Source: Alkalihalobacillus alcalophilus ATCC 27647 = CGMCC 1.3604 | GTDB lineage: Bacteria; Bacillota; Bacilli; Bacillales; Bacillaceae_D | Assembly (NCBI RefSeq): GCF_000292245.2 | Contig: NZ_ALPT02000115.1 | Span: forward strand, 1 to 10,438 | Reading direction: 5' to 3' | Length of the DNA: 10,438 nt | Shown: positions 1 to 6,093 of the stretch, piece after piece | How the letters are laid out: every line of letters starts with the position of its first letter | How positions within the stretch are numbered: position 1 is the first letter of the stretch | Notes under the pieces: model-generated | What the model was told of the DNA's origin: nothing | The model's input: only the letters and a program-made list of their open reading frames with translations | Databases searched by the model: none | Position numbers and translations under genes: made by a program

Positions 1-2
1 TC

Positions 3-80
3 TTATTCCGCTCGGAGGATGCCCAAGAAGGCTTAAGTGCATTTATTGAAAAACGTCCAGCTGACTGGTCTGGGAAATAG
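3..80 (+). CDS. Enoyl-CoA hydratase/isomerase (crotonase) family protein, C-terminal end only
   Basis: The left edge of the window cuts this gene. The 25 visible codons end at TAG 78-80 and read LFRSEDAQEGLSAF followed by IEKRPADWSGK. The pattern S-x-D-A-x-E-G-x-x-A-F-x-E-K-R-P is the usual last helix of crotonase-fold enoyl-CoA hydratases and isomerases, which process acyl-CoA thioesters through an oxyanion hole. The catalytic part is outside the window, so the reaction cannot be assigned. It directly precedes the CoA-transferase genes. A crotonase followed by a two-subunit CoA-transferase-fold pair is also the arrangement of echA20-ipdA-ipdB in steroid-degrading actinobacteria. The family call is fairly sure; any specific role is inference. 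Confidence 0.8.
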   Translation, partial: LFRSEDAQEGLSAFIEKRPADWSGK

Positions 81-102
81 AAGAGTAAGAATGATCATAA
101 CT

Positions 103-136
103 AATGGCGATATCGGCTCACCGATATCGCCATTTT
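103..136 (+). terminator. Perfect 14-bp hairpin, possible rho-independent terminator
   Basis: Arms AATGGCGATATCGG (103-116) and CCGATATCGCCATT (121-134) are exact reverse complements around a CTCA loop. They lie 22 bases after the crotonase stop and 42 bases before the CoA-transferase start. The T run is short: TTTT at 133-136, partly inside the stem. It may be a modest terminator, an attenuating or RNA-stabilising hairpin, or a protein-binding palindrome. No convincing promoter is visible between it and the next gene, so read-through is plausible. Confidence 0.55.
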
Positions 137-175
137 AAACAAAATAAAGAATGAGAGAAATGGATGTGAAACCAA

Positions 176-1090
176 ATGGAAAATAAAGTCCAAACGTTAA
201 GAGAGGCGATTGATTTACATGTAAAAGATGGTCAATCCGTTGTACTTGGTGCCTGTTTAGAGCCGATGATTCCATTTGCTGCTGCTTTTGAAATGATTCG
301 TCAGCAAAAGCAAGAGTTAACATTAATCGCACCGATATCGGATATTTTATTTGATCTCTTAATTGGAACTGGAAGTGTAAGCGGTATTAAAACAGCTTGG
401 GCAGGGAATGTGAGTGCAGGACTTGGGCATAACTACCGGCGTTCCATTGAAGAACAAATCCCTTCCAAAATTGACATAGAAGATCATAGTAATTTTTCAC
501 TTGGATTGTCATTATTAGGGGGAGCAATGGGGGTGCCTTATTTGCCGACCAAATCTTTATTAGGTACAGGCCTACTAAAAAGCAATCGCTCCTTATCTGT
601 TCATGAATATCAAGGGGAGAAATTAGTACATGTTCCAGCTTTAAATCCAGATGTGGCGATTCTTGGTGTTCAACGTGCCGATAAACAAGGTAATGCTCAT
701 TTTTGGGGAAATATCGGAGTTGCACAAGATGCTGCCCTTGCCAGTAAAAAAGTGATTTTGTTAGCAGAGGAAATAGTGGAAACCGAACTGATTACAAGTG
801 ATCCGAACCGAGTGCTCGTGCCAGGCTTTAAAGTCACCTCGGTTGTCCATTGTCCAGCTTATTTTCATCCTTCGCCAATGCCAGGCCATTACAGCCGTGA
901 TCATCTCTTTTTCCATGATTACCATAAAGAAACGAAAACGAGACAAGGTTTTTTACAATGGGTTGAAAAATGGGTCATGAGTGTCACGACTCATCAAGAA
1001 TACTTAGAACGACTTGGGCATGAGCGTATTTCGCAACTGAAAGTGAAAACAGAAGCATTGGCCGCATCTGTTAACTATGCAGCGGAATAG
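176..1090 (+). CDS. CoA-transferase alpha subunit, glutaconate CoA-transferase (GctA)-like
   Basis: This is the predicted alpha subunit of a two-subunit class I CoA-transferase, which moves CoA between carboxylic acids in the cytosol. The 304 residues match the usual size of GctA and IpdA proteins, about 290-320. Visible family features are the N-terminal TLREAI then DGQSVVLGA segment, FEMIRQ, the P-Y-L-P motif near residue 122, DVAILGVQRAD, QGNAHFWG, and the end section YSRDHLFFHDYHK with W-V-M-S and EYLERLGHERISQLKV. That end section closely parallels Acidaminococcus GctA as I remember it. The ATG at 176 is the first usable in-frame start, because the ATG at 164 runs straight into TGA. Its Shine-Dalgarno is weak, unlike its neighbours. 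The beta subunit follows after a short gap. An IpdA-type ring hydrolase is the main alternative. The substrate is unknown. Confidence 0.82.
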   Translation: MENKVQTLREAIDLHVKDGQSVVLGACLEPMIPFAAAFEMIRQQKQELTLIAPISDILFDLLIGTGSVSGIKTAWAGNVSAGLGHNYRRSIEEQIPSKIDIEDHSNFSLGLSLLGGAMGVPYLPTKSLLGTGLLKSNRSLSVHEYQGEKLVHVPALNPDVAILGVQRADKQGNAHFWGNIGVAQDAALASKKVILLAEEIVETELITSDPNRVLVPGFKVTSVVHCPAYFHPSPMPGHYSRDHLFFHDYHKETKTRQGFLQWVEKWVMSVTTHQEYLERLGHERISQLKVKTEALAASVNYAAE

Positions 1091-1092
1091 AT

Positions 1093-1099
1093 GGGGGAG
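1093..1099 (+). promoter_or_regulatory. Shine-Dalgarno site deciding the beta-subunit start
   Basis: GGGGGAG at 1093-1099 overlaps the in-frame GTG at 1099, so that GTG cannot be the start. ATG 1105 and ATG 1108 lie 5 and 8 bases downstream. The 8-base spacing and alignment with known GctB N-termini favour 1108. Confidence 0.6.
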
Positions 1100-1107
1100 T
1101 GATTATG

Positions 1108-1872
1108 ATGAATTATACAATAGAAGAATTAATGGTCGTAAGTGCGGCAAGAGAAATTCAAGATCATGAAGTGGTTTTTGTTGGAATGAGGTTGCCCATG
1201 CTCGCGTTTGCAGTGGCAAAAAAGTTACACGCACCGAATGCGGTCGGTTTTTATGAATGCGGAATCGTTCGGGATTTCCCCTCTGAACAGCTTTTATATA
1301 CGATGGGGGATACACCGAATGTGATTGGTTCACAATGGTGTACAACGACAAATCATTTAATGTACTTAATGCAGCAAGGTTATGTTGATTGTGGTTTTAT
1401 CGGTGGAGCAGAAGTGGACCAATACGGAAATGTGAATACCTCTTACATTGGAGACTATAAAAAACCGAAAATAAAATTACCAGGTAGTGGAGGAGCAGCC
1501 GATATTGCTTCTTTATCGAAACGTTTACTCGTAATTATGAACCATGAAAAAAGAAGGTTTAAACCTAAAGTGGAATTTATTACCTCACCTGGCTATGGAG
1601 ATGGTGGGAATTGGCGCAAACAGCAAGGGTTACCCCGTGGTGGCATTGGAGCTCTGATCACAACTTTAGGAGTAATGAGAGCGAATGAGGCAGGTGAGCT
1701 TGAATTAAAAACAATTCATCCAGGTATCTCGTTAGAACAGGTGAAAGAAAGCACAGGTTGGGAGCTGAAAGTAAACGCTCAATTAGAAGAAACCGTTGCC
1801 CCTTCTAAAGAAGAGCTAGACGTAATTCGAAGTATCGATCCAGAGGGCTTTTGGACGGGAAAGAAAAAATAA
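1108..1872 (+). CDS. CoA-transferase beta subunit, glutaconate CoA-transferase (GctB)-like
   Basis: This is the predicted beta subunit that partners the upstream alpha subunit. With the ATG at 1108 it has 254 residues, typical for GctB. Conserved segments include VVFVGMRLPMLAFAVAKKL (23-41), IGGAEVDQYGNVN, IGDYKKPK, GSGGAADIAS, NHEKRRF, VEFITSPGYGDGG and IDPEGFW. In glutaconate CoA-transferase the beta subunit carries the catalytic glutamate in a V-E-S-G-L context. Here the aligned segment is Y-E-C-G-I with Glu50, so the nucleophile appears to be kept. That favours true CoA transfer over the IpdAB-type hydrolase, in which this beta-subunit glutamate is not in place. ATG 1105 is an equally legal start two codons' difference at most. 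The pair is co-translated with the thioesterase that follows. The donor and acceptor acids are not known. Confidence 0.85.
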   Translation: MNYTIEELMVVSAAREIQDHEVVFVGMRLPMLAFAVAKKLHAPNAVGFYECGIVRDFPSEQLLYTMGDTPNVIGSQWCTTTNHLMYLMQQGYVDCGFIGGAEVDQYGNVNTSYIGDYKKPKIKLPGSGGAADIASLSKRLLVIMNHEKRRFKPKVEFITSPGYGDGGNWRKQQGLPRGGIGALITTLGVMRANEAGELELKTIHPGISLEQVKESTGWELKVNAQLEETVAPSKEELDVIRSIDPEGFWTGKKK

Positions 1873-1876
1873 GGAG
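1871..1876 (+). promoter_or_regulatory. Shine-Dalgarno site deciding the thioesterase start
   Basis: AAGGAG overlaps the stop codon of the CoA-transferase beta gene. It lies 8 bases before GTG 1885, making that GTG the likely start. GTG 1876 lies inside the site and TTG 1879 is only 2 bases away. Confidence 0.65.
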
Positions 1877-1884
1877 TGTTGAGT

Positions 1885-2337
1885 GTGAGAAAGAATGAAA
1901 TTGAAGTTCTCGTCAATTGGGGCGATACAGATAAAGCGGGGATTGTTTATTACCCCAATTATTTTAAATGGTTTGATATTGCTGGGCATCAGTTTTTCAG
2001 AAGCTGTGGGTTGTCGCCAACAAACTTAGAAAAGGAACGACAAATCATTTTGCCTATGTTAGATGCGAGATGTACGTTTGAAAAAACATTATTGTATGAA
2101 GATTTAATTACAATTCGAACGACGGTTCTTGAAATCAATGACAAAACGATTAAGTTAAAACATGAAGTTTTTAATGGTGAGATTAGAACAGGAAATGGCT
2201 ATGAGTTGCGTGGTTGGGTGAAGCAAACCGGAGAAAGTATAAAAGCAGTACCCATTCCTGATGACGTGAGGACGATTTTACAATCCAATGTCGAAAAGGA
2301 ATCTGCTGTTCTTGCGACGACAAAGTATAATGCATAA
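1885..2337 (+). CDS. Acyl-CoA thioesterase, 4-hydroxybenzoyl-CoA thioesterase (4HBT) family
   Basis: This is a hot-dog-fold thioesterase predicted to hydrolyse a CoA thioester to free acid and CoA in the cytosol. From GTG 1885 it has 150 residues, against about 141 for the Pseudomonas 4-chlorobenzoate-pathway enzyme. The N-terminal stretch WGDTDKAGIVYYPNYFKW (12-29) is strikingly close to the same region of that enzyme, FGDCDPAGIVWYPNY. Asp16 sits where that enzyme has its catalytic Asp17. The following F-x-x-C-G-L-x-P also matches. This suggests an aryl-CoA substrate rather than a fatty acyl-CoA; the substrate is inference. It overlaps translation signals with the CoA-transferase and may recycle CoA from dead-end thioesters, the role proposed for PaaI in the phenylacetate pathway. 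PaaI is a different hot-dog subgroup. Confidence 0.85.
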   Translation: MRKNEIEVLVNWGDTDKAGIVYYPNYFKWFDIAGHQFFRSCGLSPTNLEKERQIILPMLDARCTFEKTLLYEDLITIRTTVLEINDKTIKLKHEVFNGEIRTGNGYELRGWVKQTGESIKAVPIPDDVRTILQSNVEKESAVLATTKYNA

Positions 2338-2352
2338 TATTGTAAATTCCTC

Positions 2353-2358
2353 TATAAT
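2353..2358 (+). promoter_or_regulatory. Possible -10 element for the paaX-like gene
   Basis: TATAAT lies 54 bases before the repressor start, in the 74-base gap after the thioesterase. No good -35 is present at 16-18 bases; TGCATA at 2331 is the nearest candidate. It may be a weak or regulated promoter, or chance in AT-rich DNA. Confidence 0.3.
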
Positions 2359-2411
2359 GGAAGAAGAATCAATCTATGATTAAATTTTTCTAACTAATGG
2401 ATGGTGACAAA

Positions 2412-3296
2412 ATGAAACCAAGGTCGTTGATGTTTACATTATATGGGGAATACATTAAGCATTATGGTGGTGAAGTTTGGGTCGGGAGTTTAATTCAATT
2501 AATGGGGAAGTTTGGCGTTTCTGAATCATCTGTTCGTGGGGCTATTTTTCGAATGGTCCAAAAAAACTTACTCCAAGTACGCAAAATCGGCAACAAAAGC
2601 TATTATTCCGTTACCGAATTAGGGAGACGACGAATTGAGGATGGGGTTAAACGTGTTTATACGACTCAAAGTCAAGCATGGGATGGAATGTGGCGTATTT
2701 TAACGTATTCTTTTCCAGAAGAGAAAAGAGAGCTCCGTAACATTATACGAAAAGAGTTAAACTGGACTGGGTTCGGTGTCATATCGAATAGCACATGGGT
2801 AAGCCCAAATCCTTTAGAAGAGCAAGTATTAGAAATGATTGATACGTACAAGATTCATGATCATACTTTTTTAATGAGTGCGGGTTCGATTGTTTCGCAT
2901 GACAATGAGAGCATCATTAAAAAAGGATGGGATCTAGAAAAGATTTCGAGTGAATACGATGGTTTTATCGAAAATCTAACGCCTAAATTTGAAGAATTGC
3001 GTGAAAAAGCCTTAAATAATTTATTGACAGATGACGAATGTTTTATTGAACGAACTAAGCTCGTTCATGAATATCGGAAATTTTTATTCCAAGATCCTGG
3101 TTTTCCACGCGATTTATTACCAAATAACTGGTCTGGTTCAAAGGCACGTGATTTATTCTGGCAAACACATCAGTTAATTTCGATTCCTGCTGTTCGTTGT
3201 TTTGAACAATTATTTGAATCTCCACCAGATATTGATGTAGAAAAAAACCGTAATCGAGCGATCAATCCATTTCGAGAAATCACGGTTCCATTTTAA
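2412..3296 (+). CDS. paaX: PaaX-family transcriptional repressor
   Basis: This is the likely local regulator. PaaX proteins bind promoters of aromatic catabolism genes and are released by an aryl-CoA, phenylacetyl-CoA in the classical system. The start KPRSLMFTLYGEYI, then GGEVWVGSLIQLM and FGVSESSVRGAIFRM (N-terminal 50 residues) is the diagnostic PaaX winged-helix region. The remainder, with WDGMWRILTYSFPEEKRELR, LNWTGFGVISNSTWVSP, YRKFLFQDPGFPRDLLP and W-S-G-S-K-A, follows the usual PaaX length of about 300. ATG 2412 gives 294 residues and has GGTGA just upstream. ATG 2397 adds five residues but lacks a ribosome site. It stands between the CoA-transferase/thioesterase block and the hydrolase gene. 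The promoter at 4518 is its most likely target. Family assignment is confident; the actual ligand is unknown because the rest of the cluster is not classical. Confidence 0.9.
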   Translation: MKPRSLMFTLYGEYIKHYGGEVWVGSLIQLMGKFGVSESSVRGAIFRMVQKNLLQVRKIGNKSYYSVTELGRRRIEDGVKRVYTTQSQAWDGMWRILTYSFPEEKRELRNIIRKELNWTGFGVISNSTWVSPNPLEEQVLEMIDTYKIHDHTFLMSAGSIVSHDNESIIKKGWDLEKISSEYDGFIENLTPKFEELREKALNNLLTDDECFIERTKLVHEYRKFLFQDPGFPRDLLPNNWSGSKARDLFWQTHQLISIPAVRCFEQLFESPPDIDVEKNRNRAINPFREITVPF

Positions 3297-3384
3297 AAGA
3301 CCTTTTTCGGCATTTAGGAACTAGAGTTTGGATAAATCTAGGTTAAGGGATGGTTATAAACATGAGGACCTATAGGAGGAATCT

Positions 3385-4353
3385 ATGAAACTAGAAAAAA
3401 TTGAAGGCAGAGGATACCGTGTTGGGGTACCTGTGCCTTTTCCGATGAAGTATATATATTGCTACTTATTTAAAGATGAGGATCATTATGTGTTAGTGGA
3501 TGTCGGCTTTCATTATGAAGAAGCGAAAAAGTGCTGGCAAGATGTATTTGTTGAAATAGGGATCACTCCAACTGATATTAAGACGATTTATTTAACTCAT
3601 TTTCATCCAGACCATTCCGGACTTTGTGGTTGGATGCAAGAGCTCACAGGGGCAAAAGTGTTTATGCATCATACCGATAAAGAGATGATGGAGCACGTTT
3701 GGGGAGAAGATGCAAATCAATCGACAGTTTTAGAAACGATGTTTATCGATTATGGTGTGCCTGCTGATTTAAGTGAGGCTGTCCGCTTTCATATGGATAA
3801 ATTAGCAAAGCATGTCCACCCGTTGCCTACAGTTCAATCGATTGACGAACATATATCGTGGAATGAACAAGAGTGGGCGGTCATTCATACACCTGGCCAT
3901 AGTGGTGGTCATATTTGTTTTTATCAAAAAGAAGACAAAGTGTTAGTGGCAGGTGACCATATTTTAGATAAAATCACTCCGAATATTAGTGTTTGGCCGC
4001 GGGCAAGTCAAAGGCCACTTCATGAGTATTTAGATTCATTAGAAAAGATAAAACAATATGAGGCGAACTACATTTATACGGCCCATGGTCAAATGGTGAC
4101 CGATCTTTCAAAACGAGCTGATGAAATTATTAGTCATCACCAGGAACGCTTAGCGAAAATAGAAGCTCTTTCTAATGGAAAGACTGCTTATGATGTGGCA
4201 GAACAATTATTTGCTCATAAAAACTTAACTCCGCATCAATGGCGCTTTGCGATTGCGGAGACTCTCGCTCATCTTTTTTATTTAGTTGAAGAAGAAAGGG
4301 TTACAAAAAGTACGACCAAACCATATGTCTTTTATCAAAGTAAAAACGTGTAA
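3385..4353 (+). CDS. Metallo-beta-lactamase-fold hydrolase
   Basis: This is a cytosolic metal-dependent hydrolase of the metallo-beta-lactamase fold, 322 residues. Metal ligands are visible in order: the H72-x-H74-x-D76-H77 motif in THFHPDHSG, H172 in TPGHSGGH, D191 in VAGDH and H234 in TAHGQ. That is a complete two-metal set. Residues from about 250 form an extra helical tail after the core domain. A strong AGGAGG at 3374-3379 lies 5 bases before ATG 3385. The gene is 88 bases downstream of paaX and followed by a terminator, so it may share the paaX transcript. Substrates in this fold include thioesters, lactones and glutathione conjugates. A thioester or lactone arising from ring oxygenation would suit the setting, but that is inference. 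Confidence 0.85.
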   Translation: MKLEKIEGRGYRVGVPVPFPMKYIYCYLFKDEDHYVLVDVGFHYEEAKKCWQDVFVEIGITPTDIKTIYLTHFHPDHSGLCGWMQELTGAKVFMHHTDKEMMEHVWGEDANQSTVLETMFIDYGVPADLSEAVRFHMDKLAKHVHPLPTVQSIDEHISWNEQEWAVIHTPGHSGGHICFYQKEDKVLVAGDHILDKITPNISVWPRASQRPLHEYLDSLEKIKQYEANYIYTAHGQMVTDLSKRADEIISHHQERLAKIEALSNGKTAYDVAEQLFAHKNLTPHQWRFAIAETLAHLFYLVEEERVTKSTTKPYVFYQSKNV

Positions 4354-4366
4354 AAAAACTATCGTT

Positions 4367-4407
4367 AAAAACATGTAATGCCACTTCTCGGCAGGTACAT
4401 GTTTTTT
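4367..4407 (+). terminator. Rho-independent terminator after the hydrolase gene
   Basis: AAAAACATGTA (4367-4377) pairs with TACATGTTTTT (4396-4406), and an inner TGCC (4379-4382) pairs with GGCA (4390-4393). This gives an interrupted stem with a 7-base loop. A T6 run at 4402-4407 completes the signal, 13 bases after the stop codon. It separates the regulator/hydrolase unit from the oxygenase operon. Confidence 0.85.
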
Positions 4408-4499
4408 ATGTTGATTTCATGAGATTTTTTGTAAATTGATTTCTGATTTTTCAGCTAAATAGTAGTGGTGTTTGATAATATTAATTATTCGTTCGTCTA

Positions 4500-4514
4500 A
4501 AAAACATAATAAAA
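4500..4514 (+). repeat. 15-bp direct repeat, copy 1, upstream of the promoter
   Basis: AAAAACATAATAAAA is repeated exactly at 4569-4583. This copy begins immediately after the left arm of the 8-bp inverted repeat and ends 4 bases before the -35 box. The low complexity of the motif limits confidence that it is functional. Confidence 0.5.
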
Positions 4515-4517
4515 ATA

Positions 4518-4546
4518 TTGACAGATAATTTAGAATGTTTTATATT
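4518..4546 (+). promoter_or_regulatory. Sigma-A-type promoter of the oxygenase operon
   Basis: A perfect -35 TTGACA (4518-4523) is followed by a 17-base spacer and TATATT (4541-4546), a 5 of 6 match to TATAAT. Transcription would start near 4553, giving a leader of about 45 bases before paaA. It follows the terminator at 4367-4407, so it should drive an independent operon. Symmetric elements overlap and flank it, suggesting repression. Confidence 0.85.
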
Positions 4547-4556
4547 ACTTAATATA
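4541..4556. promoter_or_regulatory. Candidate operator palindrome over the -10 box
   Basis: TATATT-ACTT-AATATA is a perfect 6-bp inverted repeat whose left arm is the -10 box itself. A repressor bound here would block RNA polymerase. The right arm overlaps the right arm of the wider 8-bp inverted repeat by two bases. An AT-only palindrome can arise by chance, so the operator call is moderate. Confidence 0.45.
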
Positions 4557-4568
4557 GACGAAAAGAAT

Positions 4569-4583
4569 AAAAACATAATAAAA
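4569..4583 (+). repeat. 15-bp direct repeat, copy 2, in the paaA leader
   Basis: This is an exact copy of the repeat at 4500-4514, 69 bases downstream. It lies in the predicted 5' leader and runs directly into the paaA Shine-Dalgarno AGAGGTG (4583-4589), so a protein bound here could also affect translation. Confidence 0.5.
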
Positions 4584-4597
4584 GAGGTGTTAACAAG

Positions 4598-5539
4598 ATG
4601 GGCAAAAGTGAAGCTGAAGTTTTATTAGAGAAGGTTCAAAAGGGGTTTACGGTTGAGCGTGTCGAGGATATGGATGAAGCCTATTTAAAAGCATTAAAGC
4701 AAACGTTAACCATCGTTGGTGATACGGAGTTACTAAGTGTACCGCCGTTACTGACTGTTTATAATGAGGCACCAAACTTGAACTATAAAATTACCGCCTT
4801 AGCCGTTATGCAAGATGAGATTGGTCACGCTCATATTGCCTATCGTTTACTTGAAAATTTAGATGTGGATGTCGATGAACTCCTTTATGAGAGGGAGCCT
4901 AATCGTTGGAAAAACCCTTATGCCTTTGATTTCGAACTGGATAATTGGATTGAACTAGGGGTCTTCAACGGATTATTTGACAGAGCCGGATACACTCTTT
5001 TAGGTGACGCTCATGAACATACATCGTATGGGCCGTGGAAAAGAGCCTTAGTAAAAGTGGATAAAGAAGAATTATTTCACTTGCGTAATGGAGAGATCAT
5101 TATGAAATCGGGGATGAAAAAACCAGAGACAGCGAAACAAGTGCAAGAGGCCGTAGATTGGATGTTTTTAATGGGACTTGAATTTTTTGGAGTAGCTGAT
5201 AATTTGAAAAGTCGTTCAGCCCAATTGGATTACCGTTTAAAGGGTCGGACAAATGACGAACTTCGTCAAAAATGGTTATCAACAGCTGTTCCATTTTGTG
5301 AATCGATTGGTGTAAACGTACCAGCACATTTTGATGAAGAAAAAAATGAATACGTCATTGATGTACCATTCCCTTGTCAATTTGATGTGAAGAATAAAAG
5401 ATGGCTCCATGATGAGCCTGATACATGGGACGGGGTTATCAAACGATTTAAAGAACGTGGTCCCAAAAACGAAGAATTTGTGAAAAGAATCCAAAAAGGA
5501 GCAAAAGAGCTAGAAGCAATGAGACAAGAGGGGGCGTAA
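4598..5539 (+). CDS. paaA: PaaA-like catalytic diiron subunit of a ring-oxygenating CoA-thioester oxygenase
   Basis: This is the predicted oxygenase subunit of a Paa-type multicomponent monooxygenase. In the classical system PaaA uses a diiron centre and O2 to epoxidise phenylacetyl-CoA. The 313 residues match PaaA's usual length of about 310. Likely iron ligands are all present: E44, E74-x-x-H77 in QDEIGH, D128 and E158-x-x-H161 in KEELFHLRNG. Other shared blocks are TSYGPWKRALVKV (142-154) and TNDELRQKW (218-226). Outside these the protein is clearly diverged from E. coli PaaA, including the region between residues 88 and 120. The start has AGAGGTG 8 bases upstream and is first in the operon; the next gene begins 3 bases after its stop. 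The family is confident. The substrate may be another cyclic CoA thioester, so the symbol is by homology. Confidence 0.88.
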   Translation: MGKSEAEVLLEKVQKGFTVERVEDMDEAYLKALKQTLTIVGDTELLSVPPLLTVYNEAPNLNYKITALAVMQDEIGHAHIAYRLLENLDVDVDELLYEREPNRWKNPYAFDFELDNWIELGVFNGLFDRAGYTLLGDAHEHTSYGPWKRALVKVDKEELFHLRNGEIIMKSGMKKPETAKQVQEAVDWMFLMGLEFFGVADNLKSRSAQLDYRLKGRTNDELRQKWLSTAVPFCESIGVNVPAHFDEEKNEYVIDVPFPCQFDVKNKRWLHDEPDTWDGVIKRFKERGPKNEEFVKRIQKGAKELEAMRQEGA

Positions 5540-5542
5540 ATC

Positions 5543-5875
5543 ATGGAAACGACAATGATTAGTATTGTTCCAAACAAAAAATATTGGAATGCCTTAAAAG
5601 AAGTTATGGACCCGGAGTTTCCGATTAGTGTCGTTGATATGGGGTTAATCTATGAAATCACCAAAAAAGGTTCGAGTTTACAAGTTTTAATGACCTATAC
5701 ATCAACAGGTTGTGCTTGTATGGAATGGATTGAAAGCGATATCAGAGAGCGGTTGTTAGAAGAAGAAGAAATTGAACATGTCGATATTCAGGTTGTGTGG
5801 GATCCACCTTGGACGGTTGAAAATTTAAGTGAAGAAGGGAAAAGGAAGCTTCGATATTGGGGGGTAAGTTCATGA
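5543..5875 (+). CDS. paaD: PaaD N-terminal domain (DUF59/MIP18 type) as a stand-alone protein
   Basis: This 110-residue protein corresponds to only the first domain of PaaD, which in E. coli has about 165 residues and is thought to help assemble or mature the epoxidase metal centre. Conserved features are MDPEFPISVVDMGLIYEI (22-39), the TYTSTGCACMEW segment with Cys57 and Cys59, VVWDPPWT (84-91) and the ending LRYWGVSS. The last segment matches E. coli PaaD LREYGIS, after which E. coli PaaD continues into a cysteine-rich ribbon. Here the gene simply stops, and the ribbon is a separate gene at 6725. A purine-rich AGAGGGGG site lies 8 bases before ATG 5543. The stop overlaps the paaB start as ATGA, so translation is coupled. 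It is not a frameshift remnant, since the boundary is clean. Confidence 0.88.
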   Translation: METTMISIVPNKKYWNALKEVMDPEFPISVVDMGLIYEITKKGSSLQVLMTYTSTGCACMEWIESDIRERLLEEEEIEHVDIQVVWDPPWTVENLSEEGKRKLRYWGVSS

Positions 5876-6093
5876 ATAAACAAGTGGAGTACGTATTATT
5901 TACCCGGATTAAACGAGGGGACGATTTAATGGAGATCGGTTCATTTAAAGCGGCTGATTCTGAATTAGCGAAAATTTATGCCGAGCATATTTATGATGAA
6001 GAAGATTGGGTCGAAATGCAAGTCGTTCCTAAAAGTGAGTTTATTAGTGTTAGACAGCCTGAACCACTTTTTAATAAGGAAGGAGTGAAATGA
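5872..6093 (+). CDS. paaB: PaaB-like structural subunit
   Basis: This small 73-residue protein is predicted to bind the PaaA/PaaC-type subunits. In the classical complex PaaB has about 95 residues and bridges the heterodimers without a cofactor. The core VEYVLFTRIKRGDDLMEIG, then SFKAADSELAKIYAEHIY, and VVPKSEFISVRQPE follows the PaaB pattern: F-x-R, then V/I-G-S-x-x-A-A-D, then V-x-x-S-E. It lacks the C-terminal tail of E. coli PaaB. ATG 5872 overlaps the previous stop (ATGA) and has GGGGGT at 5859-5864. The in-frame TTG at 5857 is less likely because it precedes that site. It is followed without a gap by paaC. Confidence 0.85.
   Translation: MNKQVEYVLFTRIKRGDDLMEIGSFKAADSELAKIYAEHIYDEEDWVEMQVVPKSEFISVRQPEPLFNKEGVK

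Larger units (their letters stand above)
4492..4562. repeat. 8-bp inverted repeat flanking the oxygenase promoter
   Basis: TTCGTCTA at 4492-4499 and TAGACGAA at 4555-4562 are exact reverse complements bracketing the -35 and -10 boxes. The centres are 63 bases apart, about six helical turns, which would fit a looping repressor or activator pair. Binding by the local PaaX is a hypothesis. Confidence 0.5.

Noticed and set aside
333..340. A third copy of CGATATCG, the core of the hairpin at 103-134, inside the CoA-transferase alpha gene
   Set aside because: An 8-base palindrome inside a conserved coding stretch is most simply chance; the flanking bases do not continue the hairpin arms.
3321..3341. 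CTAGA/TCTAG inverted repeat between paaX and the hydrolase gene, with a TTGGAT and TATAAA nearby
   Set aside because: The stem is five pairs, and the promoter-like boxes are 21 bases apart, too far for a normal promoter.
4490..4495. CGTTCG resembling half of a TetR-type PaaR operator
   Set aside because: The matching left half is missing, and the regulator found here is PaaX-like, not TetR-like.
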